From positions 930,001 to 994,000 of the forward strand of contig CBDFGO010000003.1 of NCBI GenBank assembly GCA_965247125.1: 64,000 bases of DNA, given 5' to 3'. Made by a program: the position numbers and the translations under genes. The stretch is from CALBJU01 sp965247125. Its GTDB lineage: Bacteria; Bacteroidota; Rhodothermia; Rhodothermales; UBA10348. Below, piece by piece: positions 41,761-50,922 of this stretch. The stretch's first letter is position 1; each line of letters begins with the position of its first letter. Below the pieces are notes generated by a model. It was not told where the DNA came from, searched no databases, and saw only the letters and a list, made by a program, of their open reading frames with translations.

Positions 41761-43158
41761 GTGAACAGAAGAACCGAACTCATCTTTCTGGTGGCCATGG
41801 ACGCGGTGGCTCTCGCCTGGGCCAATCAGCTCTGGTACTGGGCGCGGTTCGACTGGGCGTGGTTGACTCCTCCCGTATTTTCGCCATCACCAGAATCCAC
41901 GCCTGTCGTTATCCTGCTGCTGGCGGGGTACTGGCTGCTTGTGTTCATGTTCTATGGTCTCTATAGAGAGCGATACGCGGCATCGCGATTCGATGAACTG
42001 ATCACGATCACCAAGGTGGTCACAATCGGGATCCTGGTCCTGTTTTTTCTGCTGTTTATCGACACCCTGGATGCGCATTCGGCAGGCACCAACCTCATTT
42101 TTTACTGGGGCGCCATCATTGTGCTCGTTTCGGCGGGTCGAATCGTAGTCCGCTCGTTTCAAAAAGTATTGATTCTCCGCGGAAAAGGACTGCATCGCAC
42201 CCTGATTGTTGGGTGGTCGGATGTTCTCGATTCTTTATACGATGAGGTGGCCAGGTATCCGGAAGCGGGCCTCGATATCGTCGGTGCCATTCGGCTCTCG
42301 AGCGACCAGGGCGATTCTGAGCCGCTCAAAGGCGACCAGTACCGAGTCGATGAACTGCCAAGGATTATCGATGAGCTGGAGATTCGAGATGTGTTGATCG
42401 CGCTAGGCCCGAACGATGGGGATCAACTCATGGAAGTTCTCCGACTCTGTGACGGCAAACCCGTGTCACTGAAGCTCGTGCCAGATTTCTACTCGATCAT
42501 CGGAGGGATGGCTCGTACGGAGCACATGTACGGACTGCCGTTGATTGAGGTGCTTCCCGAGCCGATGCAGGCCTGGGAGCAGAGTTTTAAACGACTCATT
42601 GACTTCTTTTTGGCGCTCACAGTGCTTGTGATTGGCCTCCCGGTGTGGATTTTTATTGCCCTCCTCGTTCGGCTCACGAGTTCAGGCCCTGCTATCTACA
42701 GGCAGAGGAGAATTGGGCAGAAGGGTCGCGAATTCACCATGCTAAAGTTCAGAACGATGAACCAGGATGCCGAAGCATCTACTGGACCGATCTGGGCGAA
42801 AGAAGATGATCCTAGGTTCACCCGCCTAGGAAAATGGCTCAGAAAAACGCGATTGGATGAAGTCCCTCAATTCCTGAACGTACTGAAAGGGGAAATGAGT
42901 CTGGTCGGTCCACGGCCCGAGCGTCCTTTCTTCGTTGAAAAGCTGGCAAAAGAAATTCCTCTTTATTCTCGCCGTCATCGTGTTAAACCGGGCATCACCG
43001 GGTGGGCGCAGGTAAAGTGGAAATACGATTCGAATCTCGAAGACGTGCAGCAAAAGGTTAAATACGATCTCTTCTATATCGAGAACATGAGTCTCCGAAG
43101 GGATTTGCAGATATTGTTCAGAACCGTTTACACCGCCATTCGCGGGGGTGGTCGCTGA
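41761..43158 (+). CDS. Polyprenyl-phosphate sugar phosphotransferase (WcaJ/WbaP-like)
   Basis: This 465-residue initiating glycosyltransferase places a sugar phosphate on undecaprenyl phosphate to begin exopolysaccharide or O-antigen repeat synthesis. Four N-terminal membrane helices and a CoA-binding-like domain (HRTLIVGWSDVLDSLYDEV) come first. A fifth helix (FLALTVLVIGLPVWIFIALL) precedes the catalytic bacterial sugar transferase domain: SSGPAIYRQRRIGQKGREF, FRTMNQDAE, RKTRLDEVPQFLNVLKGEM and VGPRPERP. The start is GTG at 41761. It is divergent from the Wzi-like operon across the tandem repeats. Confidence 0.92.
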   Translation: MNRRTELIFLVAMDAVALAWANQLWYWARFDWAWLTPPVFSPSPESTPVVILLLAGYWLLVFMFYGLYRERYAASRFDELITITKVVTIGILVLFFLLFIDTLDAHSAGTNLIFYWGAIIVLVSAGRIVVRSFQKVLILRGKGLHRTLIVGWSDVLDSLYDEVARYPEAGLDIVGAIRLSSDQGDSEPLKGDQYRVDELPRIIDELEIRDVLIALGPNDGDQLMEVLRLCDGKPVSLKLVPDFYSIIGGMARTEHMYGLPLIEVLPEPMQAWEQSFKRLIDFFLALTVLVIGLPVWIFIALLVRLTSSGPAIYRQRRIGQKGREFTMLKFRTMNQDAEASTGPIWAKEDDPRFTRLGKWLRKTRLDEVPQFLNVLKGEMSLVGPRPERPFFVEKLAKEIPLYSRRHRVKPGITGWAQVKWKYDSNLEDVQQKVKYDLFYIENMSLRRDLQILFRTVYTAIRGGGR

Positions 43159-43228
43159 GGTTTTCTACGCCGTATCTTTGGCGGCCCAGAACGGCCCTTT
43201 CTCCTGACAGCCCCAATCGGGGCACAGC

Positions 43229-45199
43229 ATGCGCATCAAAACGAAAAAGGAAATTGAAGCTCTGTATCGAGCACTGCTCCTTCCGCGGGTCATCGAGGAA
43301 AAGCAGCTCCGTTTGATACGCCAGGGGCGGCTGTCGAAGTGGTTCAGCGGATTCGGCCAGGAGGCGATTTCAGTGGGTGTCGTGTATGCCCTACAAGAGC
43401 AGGATTACCTCCTCCCCATGCATAGAAATCTGGGAGTCTGGACCGGTCGTGATATTGACCTTGAGCGCCTTTTTTGCCAATTAATGGGAAAGGAGGGCGG
43501 CTTCACCCGAGGTCGGGATCGCACCTTCCATTTTGGATTGCCGGAGAAAAACATCATCGGCATGATTTCCCAACTCGCTGCAATGCTTCCGGTGGCAAAT
43601 GGATTGGCGATGGCCGCCAGAATGGACAGCGAAGATCGCGTGGCCGCGGCATTCGTTGGGGAAGGTGCTACTCGTGAGGGAGATTTCCACGAGGCCCTGA
43701 ATCTGGCTGCCATGTGGAGTCTACCCGTCCTGTTCGTGGTCGAAAACAACGGATATGGACTTTCGACCCCTACTTCTGAGGCAATTCCGGTCGAAAACTT
43801 GGTTGATGCAGCTTCAGGATACGGTATGGCTTCCGCCATGGTGGACGGCAATGACGTTTTGGCAGTGATAAAAGCTGTTCAGATTGCGCGCAAGAGAGCC
43901 GTCGATGGAGACGGCCCAACTCTGTTGGAAATGAAGACCTTCCGGATGCGGGGTCATGAAGAAGCCTCCGGCACGAAATATGTCCCCGATGAATTGATGC
44001 AGGAATGGGCCGCCAAAGATCCGATAGAGCGGTTCGAATCCTTCGCCGGAAAAAGTATCCCTACTACGAAGCTTAAACAGATTCGGGAGAGCTTGACGAC
44101 TCAGATCGACGAGTTGGCGGAATGGGCTCTGAAGCAGCCAGAAGTGGTCAGCGATGCGGAAACGGAACACGGCGATCTGTTCGCCGCAGTTGACGGTAAA
44201 AAGTCCGTACAGCTGAGCGATGACGTTGCAGAACGTAGATTCATAGACGCCATATCCGATGGGCTGCTCTCCGGGATGCGCGAGGAGCCGAAGTCCATCA
44301 TCATGGGACAGGATATTGCCGAGTATGGAGGAGTTTTCAAGGTCACCCAGGGTTTTCTGGAAGAGTTTGGAGCCGATAGAGTTCGAAATACTCCGATCAT
44401 CGAGAGCGGCGCCATCGGGGCTGCCATGGGGCTGGCGCTCTCCGGGTACAAGCCCATTGTTGAGATTCAGTATTCCGATTTCATCGCCTGCGGATTCAAT
44501 CAGATCGTGAACAATTTGGCGACGACGCATTATCGGTGGGGTGCCCCCTTAAATGTCACCATCCGCGCACCATTCGGAGGCGGAATCGGTGCGGGTCCAT
44601 TCCATTCGCAGTCCACGGAAGCCTGGTTTTGCCATACCCCGGGATTGAAAGTTGTCGTACCATCCTCTCCGGCCGATGCGAAAGGCCTTCTGCTTTCCAG
44701 TCTTGATGACCCCAACCCCGTGCTGTATTTCGAACACAAAATGCTCTACCGATCCATTCGGGGGCCGGTACCTGCCGACGCCCGACGCGTACCGCTTGGT
44801 CAGGCCAGCGTTGTTCGTGAAGGGGTGGATGCAACCATCGTGACCTACGGCGTCGGCGTTCACTGGGCAGTAGAGGCTGCTGAAAATTGGGAAAAGCGCG
44901 GTCGAAAGCTCGAAGTCATCGATCTCAGGACCCTCATCCCATGGGACAGAGAAACTGTTCTCACGTCGGTCAAGAAAACCAATCGGGTACTGGTCCTGCA
45001 TGAGGCGACTCGTACCGGCGGATTCGGCGGAGAAATAGCGTCACAGATTGCAGAACTGGTGTTTGAACACCTCGATGCGCCGCCCAAACGCCTCGGAGGT
45101 GCAGACCTTCCAATCGCGTTTTCCAAATCCATTGAGGATGAAATCTACTCGGCCAAGAGCAGGTTGGATGGAGGAATTGAAGAGCTCCTCTCGTACTGA
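43229..45199 (+). CDS. 2-oxoacid dehydrogenase E1, fused alpha and beta subunits
   Basis: This 656-residue protein joins E1 alpha (about 1-300) and E1 beta (about 330-656). The alpha part holds the thiamine diphosphate motif, AAFVGEGATREGDFHEAL to LFVVENNGYGLST, and the loop KTFRMRGHEEASG. The beta part has GQDIAEYGGVFKVTQGF, TPIIESGAIGAAMGLA and GAGPFHSQSTEAWF. It decarboxylates pyruvate or branched-chain 2-oxoacids and passes the acyl group to E2. Fused E1 proteins are known in Bacteroidota. E2 and E3 genes are not adjacent, so pyruvate versus branched-chain use is open. Confidence 0.92.
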   Translation: MRIKTKKEIEALYRALLLPRVIEEKQLRLIRQGRLSKWFSGFGQEAISVGVVYALQEQDYLLPMHRNLGVWTGRDIDLERLFCQLMGKEGGFTRGRDRTFHFGLPEKNIIGMISQLAAMLPVANGLAMAARMDSEDRVAAAFVGEGATREGDFHEALNLAAMWSLPVLFVVENNGYGLSTPTSEAIPVENLVDAASGYGMASAMVDGNDVLAVIKAVQIARKRAVDGDGPTLLEMKTFRMRGHEEASGTKYVPDELMQEWAAKDPIERFESFAGKSIPTTKLKQIRESLTTQIDELAEWALKQPEVVSDAETEHGDLFAAVDGKKSVQLSDDVAERRFIDAISDGLLSGMREEPKSIIMGQDIAEYGGVFKVTQGFLEEFGADRVRNTPIIESGAIGAAMGLALSGYKPIVEIQYSDFIACGFNQIVNNLATTHYRWGAPLNVTIRAPFGGGIGAGPFHSQSTEAWFCHTPGLKVVVPSSPADAKGLLLSSLDDPNPVLYFEHKMLYRSIRGPVPADARRVPLGQASVVREGVDATIVTYGVGVHWAVEAAENWEKRGRKLEVIDLRTLIPWDRETVLTSVKKTNRVLVLHEATRTGGFGGEIASQIAELVFEHLDAPPKRLGGADLPIAFSKSIEDEIYSAKSRLDGGIEELLSY

Positions 45200-45314
45200 G
45201 GAAACGATCAGTTATGAGAAAATCAGCGAGGACGCAGGATCAGAAAATCCTCAAGCGGGTTTTGATGCCCCCGAATTCCGGGATCACTCAATCAATTTTG
45301 TTTTGGACATGCAT

Positions 45315-46700
45315 ATGAGCGAGCGTCAGAATTATCTCACCTTCATTTCGCTCTTCGTGGCGATGATCCTGATTGCCGGATGCGGATCCGACACGGAATA
45401 CCCGATCCGGAGTGAAGTAGAGGGCACACTCCGCATCCGCGCGGCGATTGATTCGACGGGAGATTTCAGCGGCTTCAGGATTTCAGTCCTGACCCAGAAA
45501 GATGGAGACGTGGATACGTTGGGAACGGCCGTGACGGGGCGTGACGGTGGCTTTTCAATGACCGTGCGTGCCCCTGAAAAAGGTATTTATCCCATTCTCG
45601 TTGAGCGCGAAGGTACTACGCTGTCCATAGGGGAGTTTGTGGCAGTCGAAGGAGACAGCGTCAGGATTTCAGCCACGTTTCCACTCGGAACACGCCCTCT
45701 TCCCATTTTGTCGATGGAAAACGCCGCGTGGACAGCTTACAAAAACACCAAAGCTCAACACAATAGATCCATGCTGGATCTGCTGGAATCCGATTCTTAC
45801 CAGCCGCAGGGCCTCGGACTCATCACCGCACAGACGAGCGCCATTTTGTGGAGTATCCAGAGTTCGTATGCTGGTACCATGGGGGGCGAACTTGCGATGG
45901 CAGAGTCGATCGTCATGATGGAAGGATGGGATGATTCGACCGTTGTGGCAAGGCTCGAAGAGGTCTCACTGGAGAATGAAAGCATTGTAGAAGTTGTCCG
46001 GGCAGCGCGACGATCTGTCGCTCGTATCAGTGGGGGAGAAGCCTCCATTGATCTCATTCGAGACTACCTGGCTCGAGTTCCTGAAAGTAAACAGGCCGGA
46101 ATAATGGCCGAATTGGTGATCGCGTTTGCAGACAGTGGAATGACCGTCCAGGCTGTGGAGGCCTCGACCGATTTGCGCCGGTTGTATCCGGATTCCGAAT
46201 GGTTTGACTGGGCTGCCCGCGCAACGTACGACTTGGAAAACCTTCAGCCCGGAATGGAAGCTCCTGTTTATTCGGTCACCTCGAGAGAGGGTGTCGAACT
46301 TTCATCCTCGACTCTGACCGGGAAATTCGTTGTCCTGGAGTTTTTTAATCCACTCGAACAGATTTGGCGTCGGGAATTGCAGGTTCGGGATGGAATAGCT
46401 GGTGCGCTCAGTCGGAGTGCCTTCGAGACGATATCCGTATCCGTCGAGCCTGATTCTGTCATCAATGAGGCTCTTTTTGACGGAAGTGATCATCCCGGAC
46501 ATTTTATCTGGTCTGATCGAGGACTTGACCACCAAATTGTGAAAGATTATAACGTGAACGTCTTGCCCACTCGATTCCTGATCAATCCAGATGGAATGAT
46601 TGTCGCGAGGTACACCGGACCTGCGCTCGCAAATCTTGAGCGCGACCTTGTGACTATAATCTCTGACTTGAACGATATTGCAGCAAGACTGGGCCAGTAA
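45315..46700 (+). CDS. TlpA/thioredoxin-fold lipoprotein lacking the CxxC site
   Basis: The frame opens at 45048 inside the E1 gene, but a start at 45315 (or 45309) precedes a proper leader ending MILIAGC (lipobox Cys23), giving 461 residues. The N-terminal domain resembles the beta-rich DUF4369-type part of Bacteroidota TlpA proteins. The C-terminal 150 residues form a thioredoxin-like fold: GMEAPVYSVTSREGVELSSS, FVVLEFFNPLEQIW and the cis-Pro LPTRFLINPDGMIV. At the place of the redox CxxC the sequence reads NPLEQIW, so no disulfide chemistry is expected. Confidence 0.82.
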   Translation: MSERQNYLTFISLFVAMILIAGCGSDTEYPIRSEVEGTLRIRAAIDSTGDFSGFRISVLTQKDGDVDTLGTAVTGRDGGFSMTVRAPEKGIYPILVEREGTTLSIGEFVAVEGDSVRISATFPLGTRPLPILSMENAAWTAYKNTKAQHNRSMLDLLESDSYQPQGLGLITAQTSAILWSIQSSYAGTMGGELAMAESIVMMEGWDDSTVVARLEEVSLENESIVEVVRAARRSVARISGGEASIDLIRDYLARVPESKQAGIMAELVIAFADSGMTVQAVEASTDLRRLYPDSEWFDWAARATYDLENLQPGMEAPVYSVTSREGVELSSSTLTGKFVVLEFFNPLEQIWRRELQVRDGIAGALSRSAFETISVSVEPDSVINEALFDGSDHPGHFIWSDRGLDHQIVKDYNVNVLPTRFLINPDGMIVARYTGPALANLERDLVTIISDLNDIAARLGQ

Positions 46701-46743
46701 AATCGTCCGTCCCCAACCCCGAAATTGACCGAGACCGAAGCTT

Positions 46744-47499
46744 ATGCTGGTAGCTGGAAACTGGAAGATGAACCTTGATCTCGCCGCAGCGAGACAACTT
46801 ACGTCGGGTGTCGTTTCTGCAATTGGAGACCCGAGTCCGGTAGACGTCGCGATCTGCCCGCCCTTTGTCGATCTGGATGCCACCTTTTCGATCTTGCACG
46901 GCAGTGGTATCAGAATGGGTGCTCAAAACATGCACGCGGCCGAATCAGGAGCATTTACAGGAGAAATATCAGCCGGAATGCTCCGGGCTGTGGGTTGTCA
47001 CTACGTGATCCTCGGCCACTCCGAGCGGCGCCAGATATTCGGCGAATCCAATGCGGGAGTGTCCAATAAGACGATTCAAGCCAGGAAATATCGACTCGTT
47101 CCAATTGTATGTGTCGGTGAATCACTCGAGCAGCGAAATGCTGGCGATCACGAGTCTGTAGTGGAAACTCAGGTGCGCGAAAGCCTCGAGGGCGTAGTCA
47201 TCGAGGCGTCATCGGAAATGGTCCTGGCCTACGAGCCCGTGTGGGCTATCGGGACGGGTCAAACGGCTTCAGGCGATCAGGTCGAGGAGATGCATGGCCA
47301 CATTCGGGGCATTCTCAAAGATCTTTTTGGAAAGGCTGTTGGCGCCGAAATAGCCGTTTTGTACGGCGGCAGTGTTAATCCAGGCAACGCGAAAGATCTT
47401 TTTTCCCGGGAAGATGTCGATGGCGGCCTTATTGGAGGCGCAAGTCTGAACGCGGACAAATTTGCGGCTATAGTTGCCGCAGCCCAAAGTGTCCAGTAG
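46744..47499 (+). CDS. tpiA: Triosephosphate isomerase
   Basis: This 251-residue glycolytic enzyme interconverts dihydroxyacetone phosphate and glyceraldehyde-3-phosphate. Signatures are LVAGNWKMNLD (Asn and catalytic Lys), VILGHSERRQIFGESN (catalytic His), VLAYEPVWAIGTGQTAS (catalytic Glu and loop 6) and VLYGGSVNPGNAKDLF (phosphate loop). Length is standard. It follows the thioredoxin-fold lipoprotein gene by 43 bp and converges with the FmdB-like gene. Confidence 0.97.
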   Translation: MLVAGNWKMNLDLAAARQLTSGVVSAIGDPSPVDVAICPPFVDLDATFSILHGSGIRMGAQNMHAAESGAFTGEISAGMLRAVGCHYVILGHSERRQIFGESNAGVSNKTIQARKYRLVPIVCVGESLEQRNAGDHESVVETQVRESLEGVVIEASSEMVLAYEPVWAIGTGQTASGDQVEEMHGHIRGILKDLFGKAVGAEIAVLYGGSVNPGNAKDLFSREDVDGGLIGGASLNADKFAAIVAAAQSVQ

Positions 47500-47527
47500 A
47501 GAAGTCGTTCGCGAAGCTGGCCCCAGG

Positions 47528-47857
47528 TCAATCTGATTTCTTTTCAGAGCTGGATTCAGATTTGGATTCAGGTTTGGATTCAGATGTGGGTGTCTTTGTT
47601 TCTTTTGATGTCTCCTTCTTGCTCCCTGTTTCCTCTGTTTTCTCTGATTTTGAAGAATCAGAGCTGGGTTCGCCCGATTTTCGAACATAGTCGGTGACGT
47701 AGAATCCGCTTCCCTTGAATACGAGTCCTGACCCACCCGAAATGAGACGTTTTACCTTCTGGCCAGTCGTGGGACACTCGGCGAGGGGATCTTCTGTAAT
47801 CCGCTGTTGGATTTCGAAGGATGTCCCGTCTTCGCGCAGATATTCGTACGTGGGCAT
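47528..47857 (-). CDS. FmdB-family-like protein with lost zinc cysteines and low-complexity tail
   Basis: The start at 47857 gives MPTYEYLREDGTSFEIQQRI, the FmdB/zinc-ribbon opening; the longer frame to 47986 adds unrelated sequence. Canonical members have two Cys pairs, but here the first is replaced by LREDG and the second reads ECPTTGQKVKRL with one Cys, so zinc binding looks lost. The conserved tail block GGSGLVFKGSGFYVTDYV is intact. The last 45 residues are Ser/Glu/Lys-rich, partly from a 12-bp tandem repeat at 47550-47585. Total 109 residues. Function unknown. Confidence 0.82.
   Translation of the reverse strand: MPTYEYLREDGTSFEIQQRITEDPLAECPTTGQKVKRLISGGSGLVFKGSGFYVTDYVRKSGEPSSDSSKSEKTEETGSKKETSKETKTPTSESKPESKSESSSEKKSD
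47550..47585. repeat. 12-bp tandem repeat in the FmdB-like tail
   Basis: Three units (CTGGATTCAGAT, TTGGATTCAGGT, TTGGATTCAGAT) encode four-residue Ser/Glu/Lys/Pro repeats on the minus strand. As the unit is a multiple of three, copy changes would keep the frame and only lengthen or shorten the tail. Confidence 0.75.
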
Positions 47858-47867
47858 GGCTACAATT

Positions 47868-47914
47868 GGGATCTGGAGGAGGCGGGATCTGGAGGGGGCG
47901 GGGTCTAGGAGGGC
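47868..47914. repeat. 16-bp G-rich tandem repeat upstream of the FmdB-like gene
   Basis: Three adjacent units, GGGATCTGGAGGAGGC, GGGATCTGGAGGGGGC and a 15-base diverged copy, begin 11 bases before the FmdB-like start codon, in its presumed leader. On the minus-strand mRNA they are C/U-rich. Effect unknown; they may space the promoter or mark slippage. Confidence 0.75.
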
Positions 47915-47986
47915 ACAACAGTCGCCGTTGAAGTCTCCTCGTGCCATCCTGTTCCTTGCTGTTCGGCAGCAGAGTCTGCGATCCAT

Positions 47987-50866
47987 CTATTCCGAGAGCG
48001 CAGCATTCGTATTTATTCCTTTTCTGAGGGCGATGAAAGCGTTATCTGCGACTGCCGGTCGGATAGGTATGTGTTTTCGGTTATCTCGAGATGGATGAAC
48101 ACGATTCGTGAGCAATATCACGAAAAGTTTTGAGTCCGGGTCTACCCAGAAGGAGGTTCCTGTAAATCCGGTATGCCCGAAGGATCGAGGACCAAATAAG
48201 CGGCCAGCCGAGGAATACCCGGTGGGACTTCTTGTATCCCAGCCGAGGGCGCGGGTATTTCGCATTTCCTTGTCGACGCGGGTAGTGAAGAGTCGGATCG
48301 TTTCCGGTCGAAGAAAAACGCGATCGCCGATTTGGCCCTCGGCAGTCAACATTCCTGCAAACCGGGCAAGGTCATCTGCTGTCGAAAACAATCCGGCATG
48401 TCCGGCCATGCCTCCCAATAGATATGCCGTCTCGTCATGAACCTCTCCTTGAAGCGTGCGATTCCGAAAATAATCGTCAATCTCTGTGGGTACCGCGCCT
48501 GGACTGCCCCCCTGCCGCACCGGTAGGTAACCGGTACTCATCATTGAAAGCGGCTCGAAAATATGCGACCGGGCGTATTCACCGAATGGTTCTTCTGTGA
48601 TTCGCTCGATCATCCAGACCAGAGAGATGGGACCAAAATCAGAGTACTTCGACTCACTTCCCGGTTCATAATTAAGCGTATCGGCCAGAATTCTGCGCTT
48701 CACCTCGGCCGCGGATCTGACGCCCTGCATATGAAACGGTCTGAAGGGAATCAGACCACCCGTGTGGGTCAATAAATTCCAGATGGTGACCGACCCTTTC
48801 CCGTTCTGTCCGAATTCGGGAAGGTAATCAGCTACGGGTCGCTCCAGATCGATGAGGCCGGCTTCGTACAATTGCATGACGGCCGTCGTGGTCGCGATGA
48901 CTTTGGTAAGCGAGGCCAGGTCGAAGACATCGTTGGACTCAAGGTCACGTTTTCTGTCGAATGTGTGCGATCCAAACAGGGTTCTTTTTACGATCGACTG
49001 CTCCCTTCCGATCGCGATGGAGGCAGCGGGGAACGCACTGTCCGCGATGGCGCTTGAAAGTAGCTCGTCGATCTCGGCGAGTGCACGTTCATCAAGTCCC
49101 ACATCAGCCGGTTTTGCAACAGATGTCACAAATTGGGGCAGTCGAAGTCCATACCCCCGAGGGTACTGCTCGGATAGGTGAATGGGTAGTCGTCCCTTCG
49201 AGACCGCCATTCCGAAGATCACGTCGGACACGGCCTCCAGCATGGCTGGAGAGGAGTCATATCCCAGTAGAACGACCGGTACGTTATCCGGCAGATCTGT
49301 CACGGCGTACGGCGAATCGAAGTTCAGGTAGAACATCCGGTCGGTCGCACTCTCGAAGTCCGTTATCATCCGATTCCGGTTCCATCCAAAAATGGGTGTG
49401 ATGCCCGTGAAGTCCGCGAACAGAACGGTATTACTTTTCCTGGCTTCTCTGAAAAGCGAGGACATCGACATGGTCCATGTTCTGGGGTTGACGGATATAT
49501 GGGTGACGTTGCCGCCATTCCGCTCATCCAGATACTCGAGTAAAGAGAAGGCAGGGTTCGTCCTGACGCCCCCGTACGATCTGAAATCGACGGTAATCAG
49601 AAGGAGGGACTCCCCGGCGAGAGAGAGAGGCAGCGGAGCTTCGGCCTTCAACACCGTCACCGCATCGCGCGCCATGAACATGGCGCGCTGATTTTCGACA
49701 TCAGAGTCTACGGCTTCCAAGATCCCGGGAAAATCTGAAAAGCGCTCACGCAGGTGAAGTCCAGCCCTGAATTTCGCCCGTAATATTCGCGCCACAGAAG
49801 AGTCAATTCTGGACTCCGTCAGTGTGCCGTTTCGAACCGCGTCAATTATTGCCAGTTGGGTCTTTCGTGAGTCCAGTGGCATCAAGAGCACGTCAACACC
49901 TGCTCTGATGGCCATCAGGCCCGCATCTTCATCAAAATTCGGATTCAGGGCCCCCGCCATATTCAGGGCGTCAGTGAAAATGATTCCGTCGAACTCAAGG
50001 GTATCACGCGCCAGATCCGTTACGATTCTGTGCGAAAAGGTGGCAGCTACAGAATCTTCGAACGCGTGGCCACGAGGAATGACGTGGGCGGTCATCAGCG
50101 CATCCAACGAATCCCTCATCATCTGTCTGAAGGGGTGTACGTCCACGGCGAGAAAGGCTCTCGTGTCCCGACGCGCGACAGGGAGATCGGTGTGAGAATC
50201 GCGAGAGGTAGATCCGTGACCTGGAAAGTGTTTGGCGACCGACATTAGTCCTCCTGCCCGGACTCCCTTCACAAACTGGCCAGCATAGAGCGCGACTGAA
50301 TCGGGATGGTCCGACCATGCTCGCGTCCCGATTACGGGATTCGCCGGGTTCGTATTTACATCGGCGGTCGGAGCAAACAAGATATTGACCCCGACCATTG
50401 CCGCCTGTCTGGCCGTTTTCAGTCCAGATTCGAAGGCGTTGTTTGCTTGCTGCGTCGCTCCGATTGACATCGCATTGGGAAAACGCGTGAGATCCCACAG
50501 ACGAAGGCCCGCGCCCCACTCGGCGTCGAGTGCAATGAACAGAGGGATCGCGCTCTGTTGCTGGACCCACTCGATCCACACAGAGTGCGAGAGAGGGTGT
50601 TCGGCGAACAAGACCACTCCGCCCGCTCTGGTCTCCGCGATCCGCCGACGCACGTGGTCTCTTTCGTCCGGGTCCGAAATATCCCCGGGGGCTGCCATGT
50701 CGATCATGATCATCTGACCGACTTTCTCTTCCAGAGTAAGTGCACCAAGCGTAGAATCAGCCCAGGTTTGGCTGGGTGTCATCTTGCTCGCAGGAGTCCC
50801 GCAACCGCCACAGAGCGGCAAGAAAACTGCACCAAGCACTACGAGACATGAGCGTGTTGAGATCAA
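47987..50866 (-). CDS. GH3 beta-N-acetylhexosaminidase fused to a serine hydrolase (beta-lactamase fold)
   Basis: This 959-residue protein has a leader ending LCGGC (lipobox Cys22). A family 3 glycosidase domain follows at about 35-370 with the NagZ signature KHFPGHGSTSRDSHTDLP and the nucleophile region IIFTDALNM. A GH3 C-terminal domain reaches about 580. The final domain, about 600-950, is a class C beta-lactamase-fold hydrolase: FDLASLTKVIATT (SxxK), YSDFG (YxN-like, Asp for Asn) and GHTGFTGTSF. Both halves suggest trimming of peptidoglycan sugars and peptides or esters in the periplasm. I know this fusion from Bacteroidota annotations. It ends 129 bp before the FmdB-like start, on the same strand. 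Confidence 0.9.
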   Translation of the reverse strand: MISTRSCLVVLGAVFLPLCGGCGTPASKMTPSQTWADSTLGALTLEEKVGQMIMIDMAAPGDISDPDERDHVRRRIAETRAGGVVLFAEHPLSHSVWIEWVQQQSAIPLFIALDAEWGAGLRLWDLTRFPNAMSIGATQQANNAFESGLKTARQAAMVGVNILFAPTADVNTNPANPVIGTRAWSDHPDSVALYAGQFVKGVRAGGLMSVAKHFPGHGSTSRDSHTDLPVARRDTRAFLAVDVHPFRQMMRDSLDALMTAHVIPRGHAFEDSVAATFSHRIVTDLARDTLEFDGIIFTDALNMAGALNPNFDEDAGLMAIRAGVDVLLMPLDSRKTQLAIIDAVRNGTLTESRIDSSVARILRAKFRAGLHLRERFSDFPGILEAVDSDVENQRAMFMARDAVTVLKAEAPLPLSLAGESLLLITVDFRSYGGVRTNPAFSLLEYLDERNGGNVTHISVNPRTWTMSMSSLFREARKSNTVLFADFTGITPIFGWNRNRMITDFESATDRMFYLNFDSPYAVTDLPDNVPVVLLGYDSSPAMLEAVSDVIFGMAVSKGRLPIHLSEQYPRGYGLRLPQFVTSVAKPADVGLDERALAEIDELLSSAIADSAFPAASIAIGREQSIVKRTLFGSHTFDRKRDLESNDVFDLASLTKVIATTTAVMQLYEAGLIDLERPVADYLPEFGQNGKGSVTIWNLLTHTGGLIPFRPFHMQGVRSAAEVKRRILADTLNYEPGSESKYSDFGPISLVWMIERITEEPFGEYARSHIFEPLSMMSTGYLPVRQGGSPGAVPTEIDDYFRNRTLQGEVHDETAYLLGGMAGHAGLFSTADDLARFAGMLTAEGQIGDRVFLRPETIRLFTTRVDKEMRNTRALGWDTRSPTGYSSAGRLFGPRSFGHTGFTGTSFWVDPDSKLFVILLTNRVHPSRDNRKHIPIRPAVADNAFIALRKGINTNAALSE

Positions 50867-50898
50867 TCGATGTAGAACTGATTTGATGGGTGGTGCCC

Positions 50899-50922
50899 AT
50901 TGAAACGTTCAAATTGAAACGT
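50899..50922. repeat. Short direct repeat upstream of the GH3 fusion gene
   Basis: ATTGAAACGT occurs twice, 14 bases apart (50899 and 50913), 33-56 bases upstream of the GH3 gene start and 190 bases from the divergent MFS gene. It could be a paired regulator site. The remaining part of the 242-bp gap shows nothing else I can name. Confidence 0.4.

Noticed and set aside
43814..44530. 238-codon minus-strand frame in the E1 fusion gene
   Set aside because: Antisense to conserved thiamine-enzyme sequence; a shadow frame.
45048..45314. N-terminal extension of the thioredoxin-fold lipoprotein
   Set aside because: It overlaps the E1 gene in another frame and would bury the lipobox; starts at 45309 or 45315 fit much better.
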